NCBI RefSeq assembly: GCF_000620305.1
Contig: NZ_KK211100.1
Span: forward strand, 866,735 to 930,734
Source of the DNA: Desulfitibacter alkalitolerans DSM 16504
GTDB taxonomy: Bacteria; Bacillota; DSM-16504; Desulfitibacterales; Desulfitibacteraceae
Length of the DNA stretch: 64,000 nucleotides
Direction of reading: 5' to 3'
Part shown: positions 52,697-62,763 of the stretch, piece by piece
Layout of the letters: each line of letters opens with the position of its first letter
Numbering within the stretch: position 1 is the stretch's first letter
Position numbers and translations under genes: made by a program
Notes under the pieces: model-generated
What the model was told of the DNA's origin: nothing
The model's database searches: none
What the model saw: only the letters and a program-made list of their open reading frames with translations

Positions 52697-53815
52697 TTAG
52701 ATTACAAATTTTTTACCAATGAAAATGGGATGCCTGAGGTCACCCTTGAGTACTTTACTTCTAGATATGGTAACATCCTTGTCCAATATAACATTTTCAA
52801 TATAAGCATTTTCTTCAACCTTGCTTTTTGAAATAACAATACTGTTTCTTACTACAGCATTTTGATGTATGTCAACACCCCTGAAGATAATACTATTTTC
52901 AACAACTCCCTGGATTAAACACCCACTTGCTATTAACGAATTTTTTACCATGGCCGTCTTATGATATTCAGTGGAGGGAGAGTTTTTTACCTTGGTATAA
53001 ATAGGCCTTGAACTATTAAATAATTCATACCATACCCCAGGCTCAAGCAATTCCATGCTATACTTGAAGTAACTCTCCATGGTGGTTATTCTAGCTAAAA
53101 ACCCTTCATGGTGAAAACCAAAAATTTTAAGCTTATCAATATTTTTAATAAGACCGTCTTTAAGAAGATCAGCTCCGCCCCTGGCGCAGCACGTGTTAAT
53201 AATATCTAAAAGCAGGGATTTTTTCATAATTGCCATGTCCATGAAAACATTGTCAAACCGCGGCTGCAAAGGACAGTATTCAATATCTACAACTCTTTGA
53301 TTCTCATTAATATCCAGAAGGGTCAAATGATAAAAGTCATCTGTGTAAAGGCCGTCTTTTTTATAGACTAGTACCACATCGGCATCCTGCTCTTTGTAAA
53401 AGTCAAATACCCTTCTAAAATCAATATTGCAAATCATATTACTGTTTGCTATTACCACATAGTCATGGGGACTATTGTTTATGTAGTCAATATGAGCTTG
53501 AAATATTTCCAGGTCTCCCCTTAAGGGAATGCGAGGTTGATTAATTGCCTCAGTTGGCAAGATAAATAACCCGTTGTTTAGCCTGTGGAGATCCCACCAT
53601 TTGCCGGAACGAAGATGGTCCACAAGGGAACGTGATTTTTCATGGGTAAAGACTCCCACATTGCTAATCCCTGAATTAACCATGTTTGATAAAATAAAGT
53701 CTATCAGCCGATACCTGCTGCCAAAGGGAATTGAACTAACACCACGATGAGCTGTTATTTCCCTTAAATACTTTTCACTTTCAGTAAGCTTTAAAATTCC
53801 CATAACATTTTTCAT
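52697..53815 (-). CDS. glgD: GlgD subunit of ADP-glucose pyrophosphorylase
   Basis: Paralogue of GlgC found in Firmicutes as a partner that raises GlgC activity. The N-terminal nucleotide loop GGxGxRL of GlgC is missing (it reads ILKLTESEKYLREITAHRG) while SIPFGSRYRLIDFILSNMVNSG is kept, so it is probably non-catalytic. A C-terminal left-handed helix region follows (SLIASGCLIQG, NSIVISKSKV). The length of 372 aa is typical. The order glgC-glgD is as in other clostridia and bacilli. Confidence 0.93.
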   Translation of the reverse strand: MKNVMGILKLTESEKYLREITAHRGVSSIPFGSRYRLIDFILSNMVNSGISNVGVFTHEKSRSLVDHLRSGKWWDLHRLNNGLFILPTEAINQPRIPLRGDLEIFQAHIDYINNSPHDYVVIANSNMICNIDFRRVFDFYKEQDADVVLVYKKDGLYTDDFYHLTLLDINENQRVVDIEYCPLQPRFDNVFMDMAIMKKSLLLDIINTCCARGGADLLKDGLIKNIDKLKIFGFHHEGFLARITTMESYFKYSMELLEPGVWYELFNSSRPIYTKVKNSPSTEYHKTAMVKNSLIASGCLIQGVVENSIIFRGVDIHQNAVVRNSIVISKSKVEENAYIENVILDKDVTISRSKVLKGDLRHPIFIGKKFVI

Positions 53816-53828
53816 AATGCTCCATCTC

Positions 53829-55025
53829 CTAAGCAGTACTTTTTTTAATCATGGTATCATTTTTGATAATCATTTGCTCTTCAATTACAATAATCTTGCT
53901 ATCATTTTCCATTGAAGTCTCTTTAGACTGTTTATCGTCAAAAAATCCAATGATGCTATTATCTTCAATAATTGTTTCTTCTCCAATAATTGCCTTGTTA
54001 ATCCTTACATTTGCACCAATTTTAACATGAGGCATGATTATTGAATCTTTTACATAAGAGTTTGGTCCAATATGGACACCAGTAAAAATCACTGAATGCT
54101 CCACATGTCCCCAGATTGCACATCCATCATTTACAAGGGCCATGGTTATTTTAGCGTCTGGACCAACAAGATGGGGAGGATGGGATCCATTTGCCGAATA
54201 AATCTTCCACTTTACATCCCGCAGATTAAGCAGGGATTCTTCAGATATCAATTCCATGTTTGCTTCCCAGAGGCTTTCAATGGTACCTACATCTTTCCAG
54301 TAACCGCTAAAGGGATAAGCAAAGATGTTAACTCCCCCAGAGAGCATCATTGGTATTACATCCTTGCCAAAGTCATTTGATGAGTTAGGATTATTCTCAT
54401 CTTTTTCAAGATATTCTTTTAACAGCTTCCAGTCAAAAATATAGATACCCATGGATGCCAGATTGCTTTTTGGTTGTTCTGGCTTTTCCTCAAATTCAGT
54501 AATCTTGTAATTCACGTCTGTATTCATGATTCCAAATCTACTGGCTTCATTCCAGGGTACTTCTTTAACAGCAATAGTTGCCTGGGATTGATGCTTTTTA
54601 TGGAATTCCAGCATTAATGAATAGTCCATTTTATAAATGTGATCTCCTGAAAGAATTAGAACAAATTCAGGATCATATGAATCTATAAAATTAATATTTT
54701 GATAGATGGCATTAGCTGTACCAGAATACCATTCCCTGGTCCTCTCCTTGGCAAAAGGTGGTAAAAGAGTTACTCCGCCAATGTTTCTGTCTAGATCCCA
54801 GGAGCTGCCTATTCCTATATAAGAATTCAAGATTAAAGGCTGATACTGGGTCAGCACTCCAACAGTATCTATCCCAGAGTTGCTGCAATTGCTTAAAGTA
54901 AAATCAATTATTCTATATTTTCCGCCAAAGGGAACTGCTGGTTTAGCTATGTTTTTTGTAAGGACTCCCAGCCTGCTTCCCTGCCCACCGGCCAGTATCA
55001 TGGCAACACATTCTTTTTTCCTCAT
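53829..55025 (-). CDS. glgC: Glucose-1-phosphate adenylyltransferase
   Basis: Makes ADP-glucose from ATP and glucose 1-phosphate, the committed step of glycogen synthesis. It has the nucleotide loop [32 protein letters not shown] in parts ([21 protein letters not shown]), [16 protein letters not shown] and a beta-helix end ([16 protein letters not shown]). I use the ATG at 55025 after GGAG; a GTG at 55037 overlaps the glgB stop. The C-terminal 30 residues after IIGFFDD are an extra, variable tail. Confidence 0.95.
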   Translation of the reverse strand: MRKKECVAMILAGGQGSRLGVLTKNIAKPAVPFGGKYRIIDFTLSNCSNSGIDTVGVLTQYQPLILNSYIGIGSSWDLDRNIGGVTLLPPFAKERTREWYSGTANAIYQNINFIDSYDPEFVLILSGDHIYKMDYSLMLEFHKKHQSQATIAVKEVPWNEASRFGIMNTDVNYKITEFEEKPEQPKSNLASMGIYIFDWKLLKEYLEKDENNPNSSNDFGKDVIPMMLSGGVNIFAYPFSGYWKDVGTIESLWEANMELISEESLLNLRDVKWKIYSANGSHPPHLVGPDAKITMALVNDGCAIWGHVEHSVIFTGVHIGPNSYVKDSIIMPHVKIGANVRINKAIIGEETIIEDNSIIGFFDDKQSKETSMENDSKIIVIEEQMIIKNDTMIKKSTA

Positions 55026-55030
55026 TTGGT

Positions 55031-56956
55031 CTAACACTCCTTTCCTTTGTATTCAAGGCAACTGTTTATTACAGGTTTTAGAATAACCACAGCCATTGGA
55101 GGAACCTTAATCTGGAGCGAGTAAGGTTGGTTATGCCACCTTAAAGGTTCAGCCATGTTAATTGCATTATTTAACTGATTGGAACCTCCAAAAACGTCCT
55201 TATCACTATTGAAAATTTCATTATATTCAACTAGCTCAGGGATTCCAATCCTGTAGTTTTCATATACAACTGGAGTAAAATTACAGATGACAATTAAATA
55301 ATCATCCGGAGTTTTAGAGTACCTTAAAAACACTATAATGCTCTGATTATAATTGTTGGGATCAATCCATTTAAATCCCTGCCATTCATGGTCCTGTTCC
55401 CATAAAGCCTTTTCCTTTAAATACAGGTGATTAAGGGCTTTTACATAGTTGTGGAGTTTTTGATGCATATCATACTCCAGCAAATGCCAGTCAAGGCTTT
55501 TTTTCTCATCCCATTCGATAAACTGACCAAATTCCCCTGACATGAAAAGAAGCTTTTTACCCGGGTGGGTCATCATATAACCATATAAAGTTCTAAGACC
55601 TGCAAACTTCCTCCAATAATCTCCAGGCATTTTATCAATCAAGGATTTCTTGCCATGGACCACTTCATCATGGGATAGGGGAAGAATAAAATTTTCGGAA
55701 AAAGCATAGAAAAATGAAAAGGTAATTAGATTATGATGCCATTTTCTGTATATGGGATCCATTTCCATGTATTTTAGCATGTCATTCATCCAGCCCATAT
55801 TCCATTTATAGTTATAGCCTAATCCTCCCATATACGTTGGTTTGGTTACCAGGGGCCATGACGTGGATTCTTCTGCAATCATCAAGGTATTAGGATACTT
55901 TTCAAAAACAGCTTGATTTAACATTTTCATAAATTCTATTGCTTCCAGGTTTTCCCTGCCGCCAAATTGGTTTGGCTCCCACTGGCCAGGTTCTTTAGCA
56001 TAATCTAGATAAAGCATGCTGGCCACAGCATCAATTCTTAAACCGTCTATATGATACATGTCCATCCAAAATAGTGCATTTGATATGAGAAAAGACCTAA
56101 CTTCAGGCTTGCCCAAATCAAAGTTAGCTGTTCCCCACTGAACATTTTCTTTCTTTATGGTGTTATGGTATTCATACATTGGCGTTCCGTCAAAGTTGAA
56201 CAGTCCATGACCGTCTTTACAAAAATGTCCTGGTACCCAGTCAAGTATTACTCCAATACCCTTTTCATGACATTTATTAACAAAGTACATGAAATCATGA
56301 GGTGAGCCAAAGCGACTGGTAACAGAGTAATACCCTGTTATCTGATAACCCCATGAACCATCATGGGGGTGCTCCATTACAGGCATTAACTCAATGTGGG
56401 TGTATCCCATTTCGGCTGCATAGTCTACAAGCTCTTCTGCCAGCTCTCTATAGGTAAGAAAATTATTGTTTTCCTTTCTCTTCCATGATCCAAGATGCAC
56501 CTCATAGATGAGAAGGGGTTCATTGTAAACATTAGACCTGCTCCTTCGCTCCAACCAATCACCATCAGTCCACGTAAACCCATCCAAATCAAATACAACG
56601 GAAGCAGAACAGGGTCTTCTTTCCGCATATACCCCAAAGGGGTCTGCCTTAAGATAAATATCACCAGAATAGGTGTGAATTTCATATTTATAGCAAGTGC
56701 CTTCCTCAAGTCCAGGAATAAAAATAGACCATATTCCCAAATCAGACACCCTTGTCATATAATGGTCCTTTCCACACCAACTATTAAACTCCCCCACAAC
56801 ATTTACTAGTCTTGCTTTTGGTGCCCAAAGGTTAAATAAAACACCCTTTTTCCCATTCAGTTCCGTAAGGTGTGCACCAAACATTTTATAACTTTGATAG
56901 TTGGTACCTTGATGAAACAGATATACATTATATTCATTAACTGCTTCTGTATTCAT
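55031..56956 (-). CDS. glgB: 1,4-alpha-glucan branching enzyme
   Basis: GH13 branching enzyme of 641 aa that forms alpha-1,6 links in glycogen. It has an N-terminal CBM48 domain (about 25-120), then the catalytic barrel with [19 protein letters not shown], the nucleophile Asp in [14 protein letters not shown], the acid/base Glu in [11 protein letters not shown], and [12 protein letters not shown]. The ATG at 56956 follows GGGGG. It is the first gene of glgB-C-D-A-P; its promoter should lie in the AT-rich stretch 56960-57250. Confidence 0.96.
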   Translation of the reverse strand: MNTEAVNEYNVYLFHQGTNYQSYKMFGAHLTELNGKKGVLFNLWAPKARLVNVVGEFNSWCGKDHYMTRVSDLGIWSIFIPGLEEGTCYKYEIHTYSGDIYLKADPFGVYAERRPCSASVVFDLDGFTWTDGDWLERRSRSNVYNEPLLIYEVHLGSWKRKENNNFLTYRELAEELVDYAAEMGYTHIELMPVMEHPHDGSWGYQITGYYSVTSRFGSPHDFMYFVNKCHEKGIGVILDWVPGHFCKDGHGLFNFDGTPMYEYHNTIKKENVQWGTANFDLGKPEVRSFLISNALFWMDMYHIDGLRIDAVASMLYLDYAKEPGQWEPNQFGGRENLEAIEFMKMLNQAVFEKYPNTLMIAEESTSWPLVTKPTYMGGLGYNYKWNMGWMNDMLKYMEMDPIYRKWHHNLITFSFFYAFSENFILPLSHDEVVHGKKSLIDKMPGDYWRKFAGLRTLYGYMMTHPGKKLLFMSGEFGQFIEWDEKKSLDWHLLEYDMHQKLHNYVKALNHLYLKEKALWEQDHEWQGFKWIDPNNYNQSIIVFLRYSKTPDDYLIVICNFTPVVYENYRIGIPELVEYNEIFNSDKDVFGGSNQLNNAINMAEPLRWHNQPYSLQIKVPPMAVVILKPVINSCLEYKGKEC

Positions 56957-57256
56957 TTTTATAAAACCCCCTTTTCACCAAAAGCTTTATATATAATAAT
57001 TAGATTTTTTAACTGGATAATCCTTCTATTTATAATATTTTTTTTACAATTAATAAAATTAAAGTTATTTTTTATTAAAATCTAACAAATTTTAGTAAGA
57101 TTATATGAAATTAAATTATAACATTTTAATGCATCAGCAACATGAAACATAAAATTTAGGTTTTATTATTAAAATGTAACACTATTTAATTAAGTTCTCG
57201 TTAAATTTAGACTAATAAGATCTTAAGATCATTGACAAGATAATAGGAACAGCAAT

Positions 57257-57300
57257 AATTATGGCCCAGCTGCTTCTTATAGCGCAACTGGGCCATAATT
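57257..57300. terminator. Hairpin between the glycogen operon and the next unit
   Basis: A 13-bp perfect stem (57257-57269 / 57288-57300, AATTATGGCCCAG) with an 18-base loop. It is downstream of the minus-strand gene at 57341-57961. U-runs are short, so it may be an imperfect terminator. The rest of 56957-57256 is AT-rich leader with no gene seen. Confidence 0.55.
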
Positions 57301-57330
57301 TTATATTTAGGAGGAGTTGCCTAAGTAAAA

Positions 57331-57355
57331 TGTCAATTTGTCAAGCCTGACCCTC
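57331..57355. repeat. 25-bp repeat, copy B
   Basis: Exact copy of 33780-33804. Here it covers the last four codons and the TGA stop of the gene at 57341-57961, so the repeat has supplied the protein's C-terminus (EGQA). Confidence 0.75.
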
Positions 57356-57961
57356 AAGGTGGTTTTTTATTCTATCCTTTACCTCTTCAAAATTTTCTTT
57401 TGTGCAGAACACCATCATAAGGGGACGTCTATTTCTTTTTAAGATGATGGTTCTTGACCGGGGATCAACCTCCATTTTATTAATGTCCTGCCAGCTAATA
57501 TAGTTCTGCTGTCGTGACTGGGCAATCATTCCCGCTCCAGCCAATCCTGGGTTTCTGGAAAGCAAACCTGCAATTATAAGCATTGTATTAGTTATGGCAT
57601 TTTTCCTGCCCTGCTTTCTTCCAGGGCTTTCCATTACTCCATTGCTATCCAGGGTAAAAATGAAATCATAACGTGCTCCCATTATAATTAAATAGCCTAG
57701 AATAAGACATACAGATAGTATAGCCATCAATATGAAGTAAAGCTGTCCTAAAAATTTTATAAAGTCTAGAGTAATTTTTGTGAAGGGATCCAGAGCCTGT
57801 ATCAGAAAAAGAAGTATCAGCACAAACCCTACTGCAATTTGAAAAATCCAGAATAACTGCTTTAATATATGCTTATTTGCCAGCAGTGGAACAGCAATCT
57901 CCCATTCTAGCTTATGGTTGTTAGAATTGTGGTTGCTAAAATACCCCTTGTGACTAACCAT
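57341..57961 (-). CDS. Membrane protein of unknown function, two helices and a C-terminal PH-like part
   Basis: 206 residues. Two membrane helices (about 38-58 and 68-92) sit in the N-terminal half. The C-terminal half (FIFTLDSNGVMESPG ... NYISWQDINKMEVDPRSRTIILKRNRRPLMMVFCT) reads like a YcxB/PH-like cytoplasmic domain, a beta-rich fold with a final helix (EEVKDRIKNHL). I do not recognise a named family with confidence. It is 49 bp after an RDD-family gene, and the two probably form one transcript with the zinc-ribbon genes upstream. Its last codons are provided by repeat copy B. Confidence 0.65.
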   Translation of the reverse strand: MVSHKGYFSNHNSNNHKLEWEIAVPLLANKHILKQLFWIFQIAVGFVLILLFLIQALDPFTKITLDFIKFLGQLYFILMAILSVCLILGYLIIMGARYDFIFTLDSNGVMESPGRKQGRKNAITNTMLIIAGLLSRNPGLAGAGMIAQSRQQNYISWQDINKMEVDPRSRTIILKRNRRPLMMVFCTKENFEEVKDRIKNHLEGQA

Positions 57962-58009
57962 GAAAAACTCTTAACCTCCCCCTTAACTATAAAATTATTC
58001 TCCTATGAG

Positions 58010-58588
58010 CTACTCCCCTTTTATTACCAGGGTCTTGGCAATTATGTCATGAAGTCCCTGCTTTTGTTTTGTAAAGGCTGCCATGATAAAGCCAATATAT
58101 AGTATTACTGCCGAGATAATTTTAGAAAAATACCTGATGGCTGCCTGGGTGGTTGATATTTGCTGACCGTTAATATCAGTTACCTTTATCCTCATCAGCT
58201 TCTTCCCAATGGTACCCTGCTGGGGACTGCTTTCAAGGAGTATGAAATAGGCTGCTCCGGCAAAAAAGAAGATAAAGTTAGCAAGACTTGAACCGAGAAT
58301 CCAGTTAAGTATTGAGAAAAGAATTGACAGAAGAATGCCATCCACCGCCAACGCTGCCAGCCTTCTAAGAAAGCCTGCATATTCCAGCGCATAACCTGTG
58401 CCATAACCAGGATGCACTCCCATTTGACCGTGACCTTGGATGTAATTTTGACTATAATCCCGTCCATAGCTTTGACTGATAACATTATTAGGTGCAGCAC
58501 TTACTGTCTGGTCCTGCAGATTATGCCCACAACCTTGACAATATTTAAACTGGTCTTTATTATTTGTTCCGCAACTTGGACAATACAT
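58010..58588 (-). CDS. RDD-family membrane protein with N-terminal zinc ribbon
   Basis: The N-terminal zinc ribbon has two Cys pairs (MYCPSCGTNN and YCQGCGHN), then a Gly/Gln-rich linker, then an RDD domain with three membrane helices (FLRRLAALAVDGILLSIL with the Arg and Asp of the family; GTIGKKLMRIKVTD; ending HDIIAKTLVIKG). RDD proteins are implicated in sodium or compatible-solute transport in some cases, mostly unknown. The ATG at 58588 follows GGGAGGG; an ATG at 58603 precedes that site. Confidence 0.85.
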   Translation of the reverse strand: MYCPSCGTNNKDQFKYCQGCGHNLQDQTVSAAPNNVISQSYGRDYSQNYIQGHGQMGVHPGYGTGYALEYAGFLRRLAALAVDGILLSILFSILNWILGSSLANFIFFFAGAAYFILLESSPQQGTIGKKLMRIKVTDINGQQISTTQAAIRYFSKIISAVILYIGFIMAAFTKQKQGLHDIIAKTLVIKGE

Positions 58589-58645
58589 GATAAACCCTCC
58601 CAATGCAAAGTATTTTGGTTTATTCGAGCCAAAGAATATTGGCCC

Positions 58646-59014
58646 TTATTTTACCGGGCTGCCGCAGTTGATGCAGAATTTGCTGCCCGAAGGTGCTTCC
58701 TGGCCGCAGCTGGTGCAGTATGCAGCCTGCTTATCACTTTTAGCTTCCATTGATGCTGGTACTGGAGTTCCACATTCTACACAGAATTTAGTCCCAGGCA
58801 GAATCTCCGCCTTGCAATTTTTACAGCTATTAGCAGCTGAAGCCACTGCTTTTGTTTCACTAAAGCCCAGAGCTTTTTTATCAATAGATATCAAATTGCC
58901 CACCTGGTCATATGAGTACTTCAAGGCTATACCATTACTATATACAGCCGAGGTTAGACGGTTAAGCTTATCATAGGTATATGAAACTGAATAAGAAAAT
59001 TTTTTGCTCATCAT
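58646..59014 (-). CDS. YD-repeat fused to a double zinc ribbon
   Basis: 122 residues. The first 50 form one or two RHS/YD units (YTYDKLNRLTSAVYSNG and YSYDQVGNLISIDKK). The rest has two zinc ribbons (CKNC ... CVEC and CTSC ... CINC). There is no signal peptide. The ATG at 59014 follows GGAGGGAGAA, 31 bp after the end of the large Rhs gene, so it is likely co-transcribed. The YD part may be a remnant of an Rhs gene end, or an adaptor that binds the Rhs shell; neither is established. Confidence 0.75.
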   Translation of the reverse strand: MMSKKFSYSVSYTYDKLNRLTSAVYSNGIALKYSYDQVGNLISIDKKALGFSETKAVASAANSCKNCKAEILPGTKFCVECGTPVPASMEAKSDKQAAYCTSCGQEAPSGSKFCINCGSPVK

Positions 59015-59045
59015 TTCTCCCTCCTGGTAACCATTATTACTTTTA

Positions 59046-62000
59046 TTATTTATCTAAAGAGTCAAGCAGTCTTGATGCTTCTTCATCACTGAGACCATCA
59101 TCCAATAGTGACCAATCTATTTCAAATGGCTTTTGGATATTGCTTTGGCTGCTGGGAGGAGTACAGGGTCTACTGTCTGCAGCAGTGCGTCTCTTTGCCG
59201 AAGAAGGCTGCTGTGGTTGGGGGGATCTTGCATTGCCAGGTTTTCCAGCAGCATTAATTACTTCTTCTAATCCAGCTTGGACTAATGAACCCGCATTACC
59301 AATTGCATCATAGGGATTAGGAGGATTAATTAGTATTGAATTTATATTTTTGACATTAGTAAAAGCAGCATCTCCCCCTTTAACATATGCCTGGTGGACA
59401 TTTCTCCTATACGCATTATATGTGTTACGGGCATTGTCAAGATTCTGGGGGGAATCATCCCCTCTCTTCAATCGTTCTAAAGCTGCATTATGCTTTTCAA
59501 CTGTTTGATTAGCCTTTTTAACTGCATCAGCAGTGCCTCTAAGCTTTTGAACTCCTTCATATACACCATAGCCTACTGTAAGAAGAGACCCAATAAAGAG
59601 AGTGGTACTGATAACATTTGTTCCGTGGGGATCCACATATTTTAATGGATTACCGTTTCCATATGCATATAGATTAATACCACCCAGGACACCTATGGGA
59701 TCATCCTGAAGGAACCTTCCTGCTTGAGCATTGTAATATCTGTTTTTCATAAAATATATACCATTTCCCTCATCCACAACTCCAAAGGCTCCAGCAAAGG
59801 TAAATGTATTATCAAATGCTTCATCCAGACTTTGTACTATACTTCCATAAGGCTCATATACATAGGCTGCTTCCAGTTTTCCTGTCTCATCTGTAATTGC
59901 TGTAGTATTGCCCGACCTGTCAAAATGATAGAACCGTACTGCTCCATCTTCCTTTAATGCAGCTATAATACGCCCCCTGCCATAAATACAATAATTTAGA
60001 ATGCTCCCATTTTCATATGTTTCAAAAAGCAGCCTGCCCTCTGTATCATAGTTGTAATACCTGGTCCCTTTTTTATCTGTAACCCTCACCCTGTCTCCAT
60101 CACTATCATAGAGAAATCTTTTTTTAACTCCACCATACATAAACTCAGTCATATTATTATCGTAATCATAGGCTGCTTTCCAATTACCATCTGAACTAGC
60201 GGTAAGATTCCCATCTGCATCGTAGCTTAAGGAGGCTTCGTTTAACTCAACTAGTTGATTAAATGAGTTACATTTCATTTTATAGCTGATTTCAGCATCT
60301 AAGCTTTGCAGTTCAATAGGGCTGATTATTTTTTCAGCTATTATATTATTTAACCCATCCCTTTCTACAATAAACTGTGAAAATACATCCTCTCCCCGTT
60401 TATGTGTTACCTCAACTAATACATTAGCTGCATCATATTTATAAAGGGTTTTAGTTCCGTTAGATCTTGTCTCTGCCAGGACATTACCTACTCCATCATA
60501 CGAATACTCTAGAAAATATCCATTAAATTCAACCCTGGTTATCCTGCTTCGTTTGTCATAATAGTATTTAACCTCCAGGCCGTTTCCATATTGCATCGTT
60601 TCCAAATAGCCCAACTGTGTGTAACTAAATGAAGCTTTCTGATTATTTGGATATGTTATTTTTACTGGCTGATAGTTTTTATTTACGGATATTTCCCTGG
60701 TTCCCCAAACATCATGGATCCTTAATATATCATCCTTATATAGATAATTGTATGAGGCCGCTTCCTGGTCATCATACAGCTTTTTCCCAATCCTGCCGTC
60801 CTGGTCATAAATATAGCTAATTATATTACCTCTCCCATTAATTAAAGACTTCATCCTGCCAAGCCCATCCCTAATAACCGAGGTTTCATAACCTAAAGAG
60901 TTAATTACTTTGCTTACTTGATTGTTTGCATCATATTCATATTTCATTGTATTTCCACGGGCATCCCTTATTTCCAGCACATTGCCTTCTGGGTCAAAGC
61001 TCATAGACGTATTGCTGCCCATTGGATCGGTGCTTTTTTGCAGCCTGCCAACTGCATCATAAATCATAATCCTTTCATTCCCAAGGGGATCCACCAGCCT
61101 TACAAGCATGTTGCTTCCGTTATATGTCATATAGGTAGTATTCTCCATTGCATCCACAATGCGTACAATATTAGAAAGCTCATCTCTTACAAAGGAGTTT
61201 ACATTTCCATTTTCATCTATATTTTGAATGCCTGCACAGCAATCATACTCGTTGATAATGGTGCCGCCATCTGGGAAAATATATTTTTTCTCCCTGTTGT
61301 TTTTATCATATTCATATAAATGGACATTGCCCATAGTGTCTGTTATGGATTTTCTGGTGTAACCATCAGGAAGATAGTTATAGGTGCTGGTTGCACCCTG
61401 GGCACTAGTAATTTTTTCAACATTTCCATATTTATCATGGATAAAGATCACTTCTCTGCTGCCTTCTACTTTTACTCTGGTTAGTTGACCCTTCTCATCA
61501 TATTCAAATATGGATTCATTACCTGAAGGTGTTATGATTTTTACCAGGTTATCTTTATCATCATAAATGTAGGTTTTGCTATGACCCTGAGCATTTGTCT
61601 CTGTTATCAAATTATCCCTTTCATCATAGCCATATCTAGTCACATTATTAAGTGGATCAGTTACACTAAGTAAATTACCTCGAGGGTCATACTGGTATCT
61701 GGTTATATTCCCCCTTTTATCTCTAAAACTGACTGGAAGCCCCTTCTCATAGCTTGTTGCAGAATAGCTGCCCTCTGCATCTGTAATTCTTTCAGTGAGA
61801 CCATCCTTACTCTGAAAAAAGGTTATCACTCCTTCAGAATTAACCATTTTCACAATACGAGGATTTAAAGAAGTGACCTCATAGGTTGTGGTATTTCCCC
61901 GGGCATCAGTAACAGCACTAATGGTTTTGTGGCTGCCCCTTTCTGTATACTTGAAGGTGGTTGTTCTGCGTCCTTTCCCAATAATCATTTGCACCATATA

Positions 62001-62648
62001 TCCATCAGCATCATATTGATAGTCAGCTTCAATTCCTTCAAAGTTAATGGATTTAACCATGAACCCCTTGTCATTATAACTAAAGTCAGCCCTTCTACCA
62101 TCGGGCAGGCTAAATGAGGAACAATATCCCTGAGCATTGTAGGTAAAAATTATTTCTCTGCCCGCAGCATCAGTAATAGCTTTAATTGTTCCATCCTTAT
62201 TGTAATGAACCATTATTGCATTACCATGTGTGTCCATATGTGCTGTCAGCATACTGTAAACAGTGCCCGGAACCTTGTCATAGCGATAAAGCTCCTTGCT
62301 GCCCTTCTCCTGGTACAGCCAGTAATCGCCATAATCAGTCAGCTTATCAAATCTGCCCTCAGGCGGGATAGTTTTTATTGGATGCTGGCTCATTTCTGGC
62401 ATTGTAAATTCCAATTTCTGTCCAGATCCTCTAGTCAAAACAACTCTATTTTCACTTAGTTCAATGTAACTCTCATAGGCAAAGGACCATTTATATCCAA
62501 AGCTGCTGTTGCTGCCAGCTTGTGAATTATAATTAAAGCTAATATCTATGGCCGGCCCTAAACCTTTATGGTAAAACTTCCTGTCCGTGACATAAAGACC
62601 TAGAGCAGCAGTATTAATCATATATTTGGGTAGACCAAATGTGCTCAT
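59046..62648 (-). CDS. Rhs/YD-repeat protein with unrecognised C-terminal domain
   Basis: About 1200 residues. No signal peptide is seen. After an N-terminal beta-region (GLGPAIDISFNYNSQAG, GYKWSFAYESY) come some twenty YD repeats (for example YQYDPRGNLLSVTDPLNN) that would build the hollow Rhs cocoon. The Rhs core ends with NRYYNAQAGRFLQDDPIGV, then INLYAYGNGNPLKYVDPHG, the self-cleavage type boundary. The variable tail of about 190 residues begins with a hydrophobic segment (TLFIGSLLTVGYGVYEGV), then a charged helical region and a Pro/Ser linker, ending DDGLSDEEASRLLDSLDK. No known nuclease or toxin motif is visible. The ATG at 62648 follows GGGAGGGG. Confidence 0.85.
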   Translation of the reverse strand: MSTFGLPKYMINTAALGLYVTDRKFYHKGLGPAIDISFNYNSQAGSNSSFGYKWSFAYESYIELSENRVVLTRGSGQKLEFTMPEMSQHPIKTIPPEGRFDKLTDYGDYWLYQEKGSKELYRYDKVPGTVYSMLTAHMDTHGNAIMVHYNKDGTIKAITDAAGREIIFTYNAQGYCSSFSLPDGRRADFSYNDKGFMVKSINFEGIEADYQYDADGYMVQMIIGKGRRTTTFKYTERGSHKTISAVTDARGNTTTYEVTSLNPRIVKMVNSEGVITFFQSKDGLTERITDAEGSYSATSYEKGLPVSFRDKRGNITRYQYDPRGNLLSVTDPLNNVTRYGYDERDNLITETNAQGHSKTYIYDDKDNLVKIITPSGNESIFEYDEKGQLTRVKVEGSREVIFIHDKYGNVEKITSAQGATSTYNYLPDGYTRKSITDTMGNVHLYEYDKNNREKKYIFPDGGTIINEYDCCAGIQNIDENGNVNSFVRDELSNIVRIVDAMENTTYMTYNGSNMLVRLVDPLGNERIMIYDAVGRLQKSTDPMGSNTSMSFDPEGNVLEIRDARGNTMKYEYDANNQVSKVINSLGYETSVIRDGLGRMKSLINGRGNIISYIYDQDGRIGKKLYDDQEAASYNYLYKDDILRIHDVWGTREISVNKNYQPVKITYPNNQKASFSYTQLGYLETMQYGNGLEVKYYYDKRSRITRVEFNGYFLEYSYDGVGNVLAETRSNGTKTLYKYDAANVLVEVTHKRGEDVFSQFIVERDGLNNIIAEKIISPIELQSLDAEISYKMKCNSFNQLVELNEASLSYDADGNLTASSDGNWKAAYDYDNNMTEFMYGGVKKRFLYDSDGDRVRVTDKKGTRYYNYDTEGRLLFETYENGSILNYCIYGRGRIIAALKEDGAVRFYHFDRSGNTTAITDETGKLEAAYVYEPYGSIVQSLDEAFDNTFTFAGAFGVVDEGNGIYFMKNRYYNAQAGRFLQDDPIGVLGGINLYAYGNGNPLKYVDPHGTNVISTTLFIGSLLTVGYGVYEGVQKLRGTADAVKKANQTVEKHNAALERLKRGDDSPQNLDNARNTYNAYRRNVHQAYVKGGDAAFTNVKNINSILINPPNPYDAIGNAGSLVQAGLEEVINAAGKPGNARSPQPQQPSSAKRRTAADSRPCTPPSSQSNIQKPFEIDWSLLDDGLSDEEASRLLDSLDK

Positions 62649-62763
62649 AACCAAGCCCCTCCCATCCTTCTTTTAAATTCTTACCTTTATATACCTTAAA
62701 ATTCTTATCCCTTTGCTGCCACTGAAAAGATTAATATTTTGGGGTTTGTAAATAAGCTTCCCA

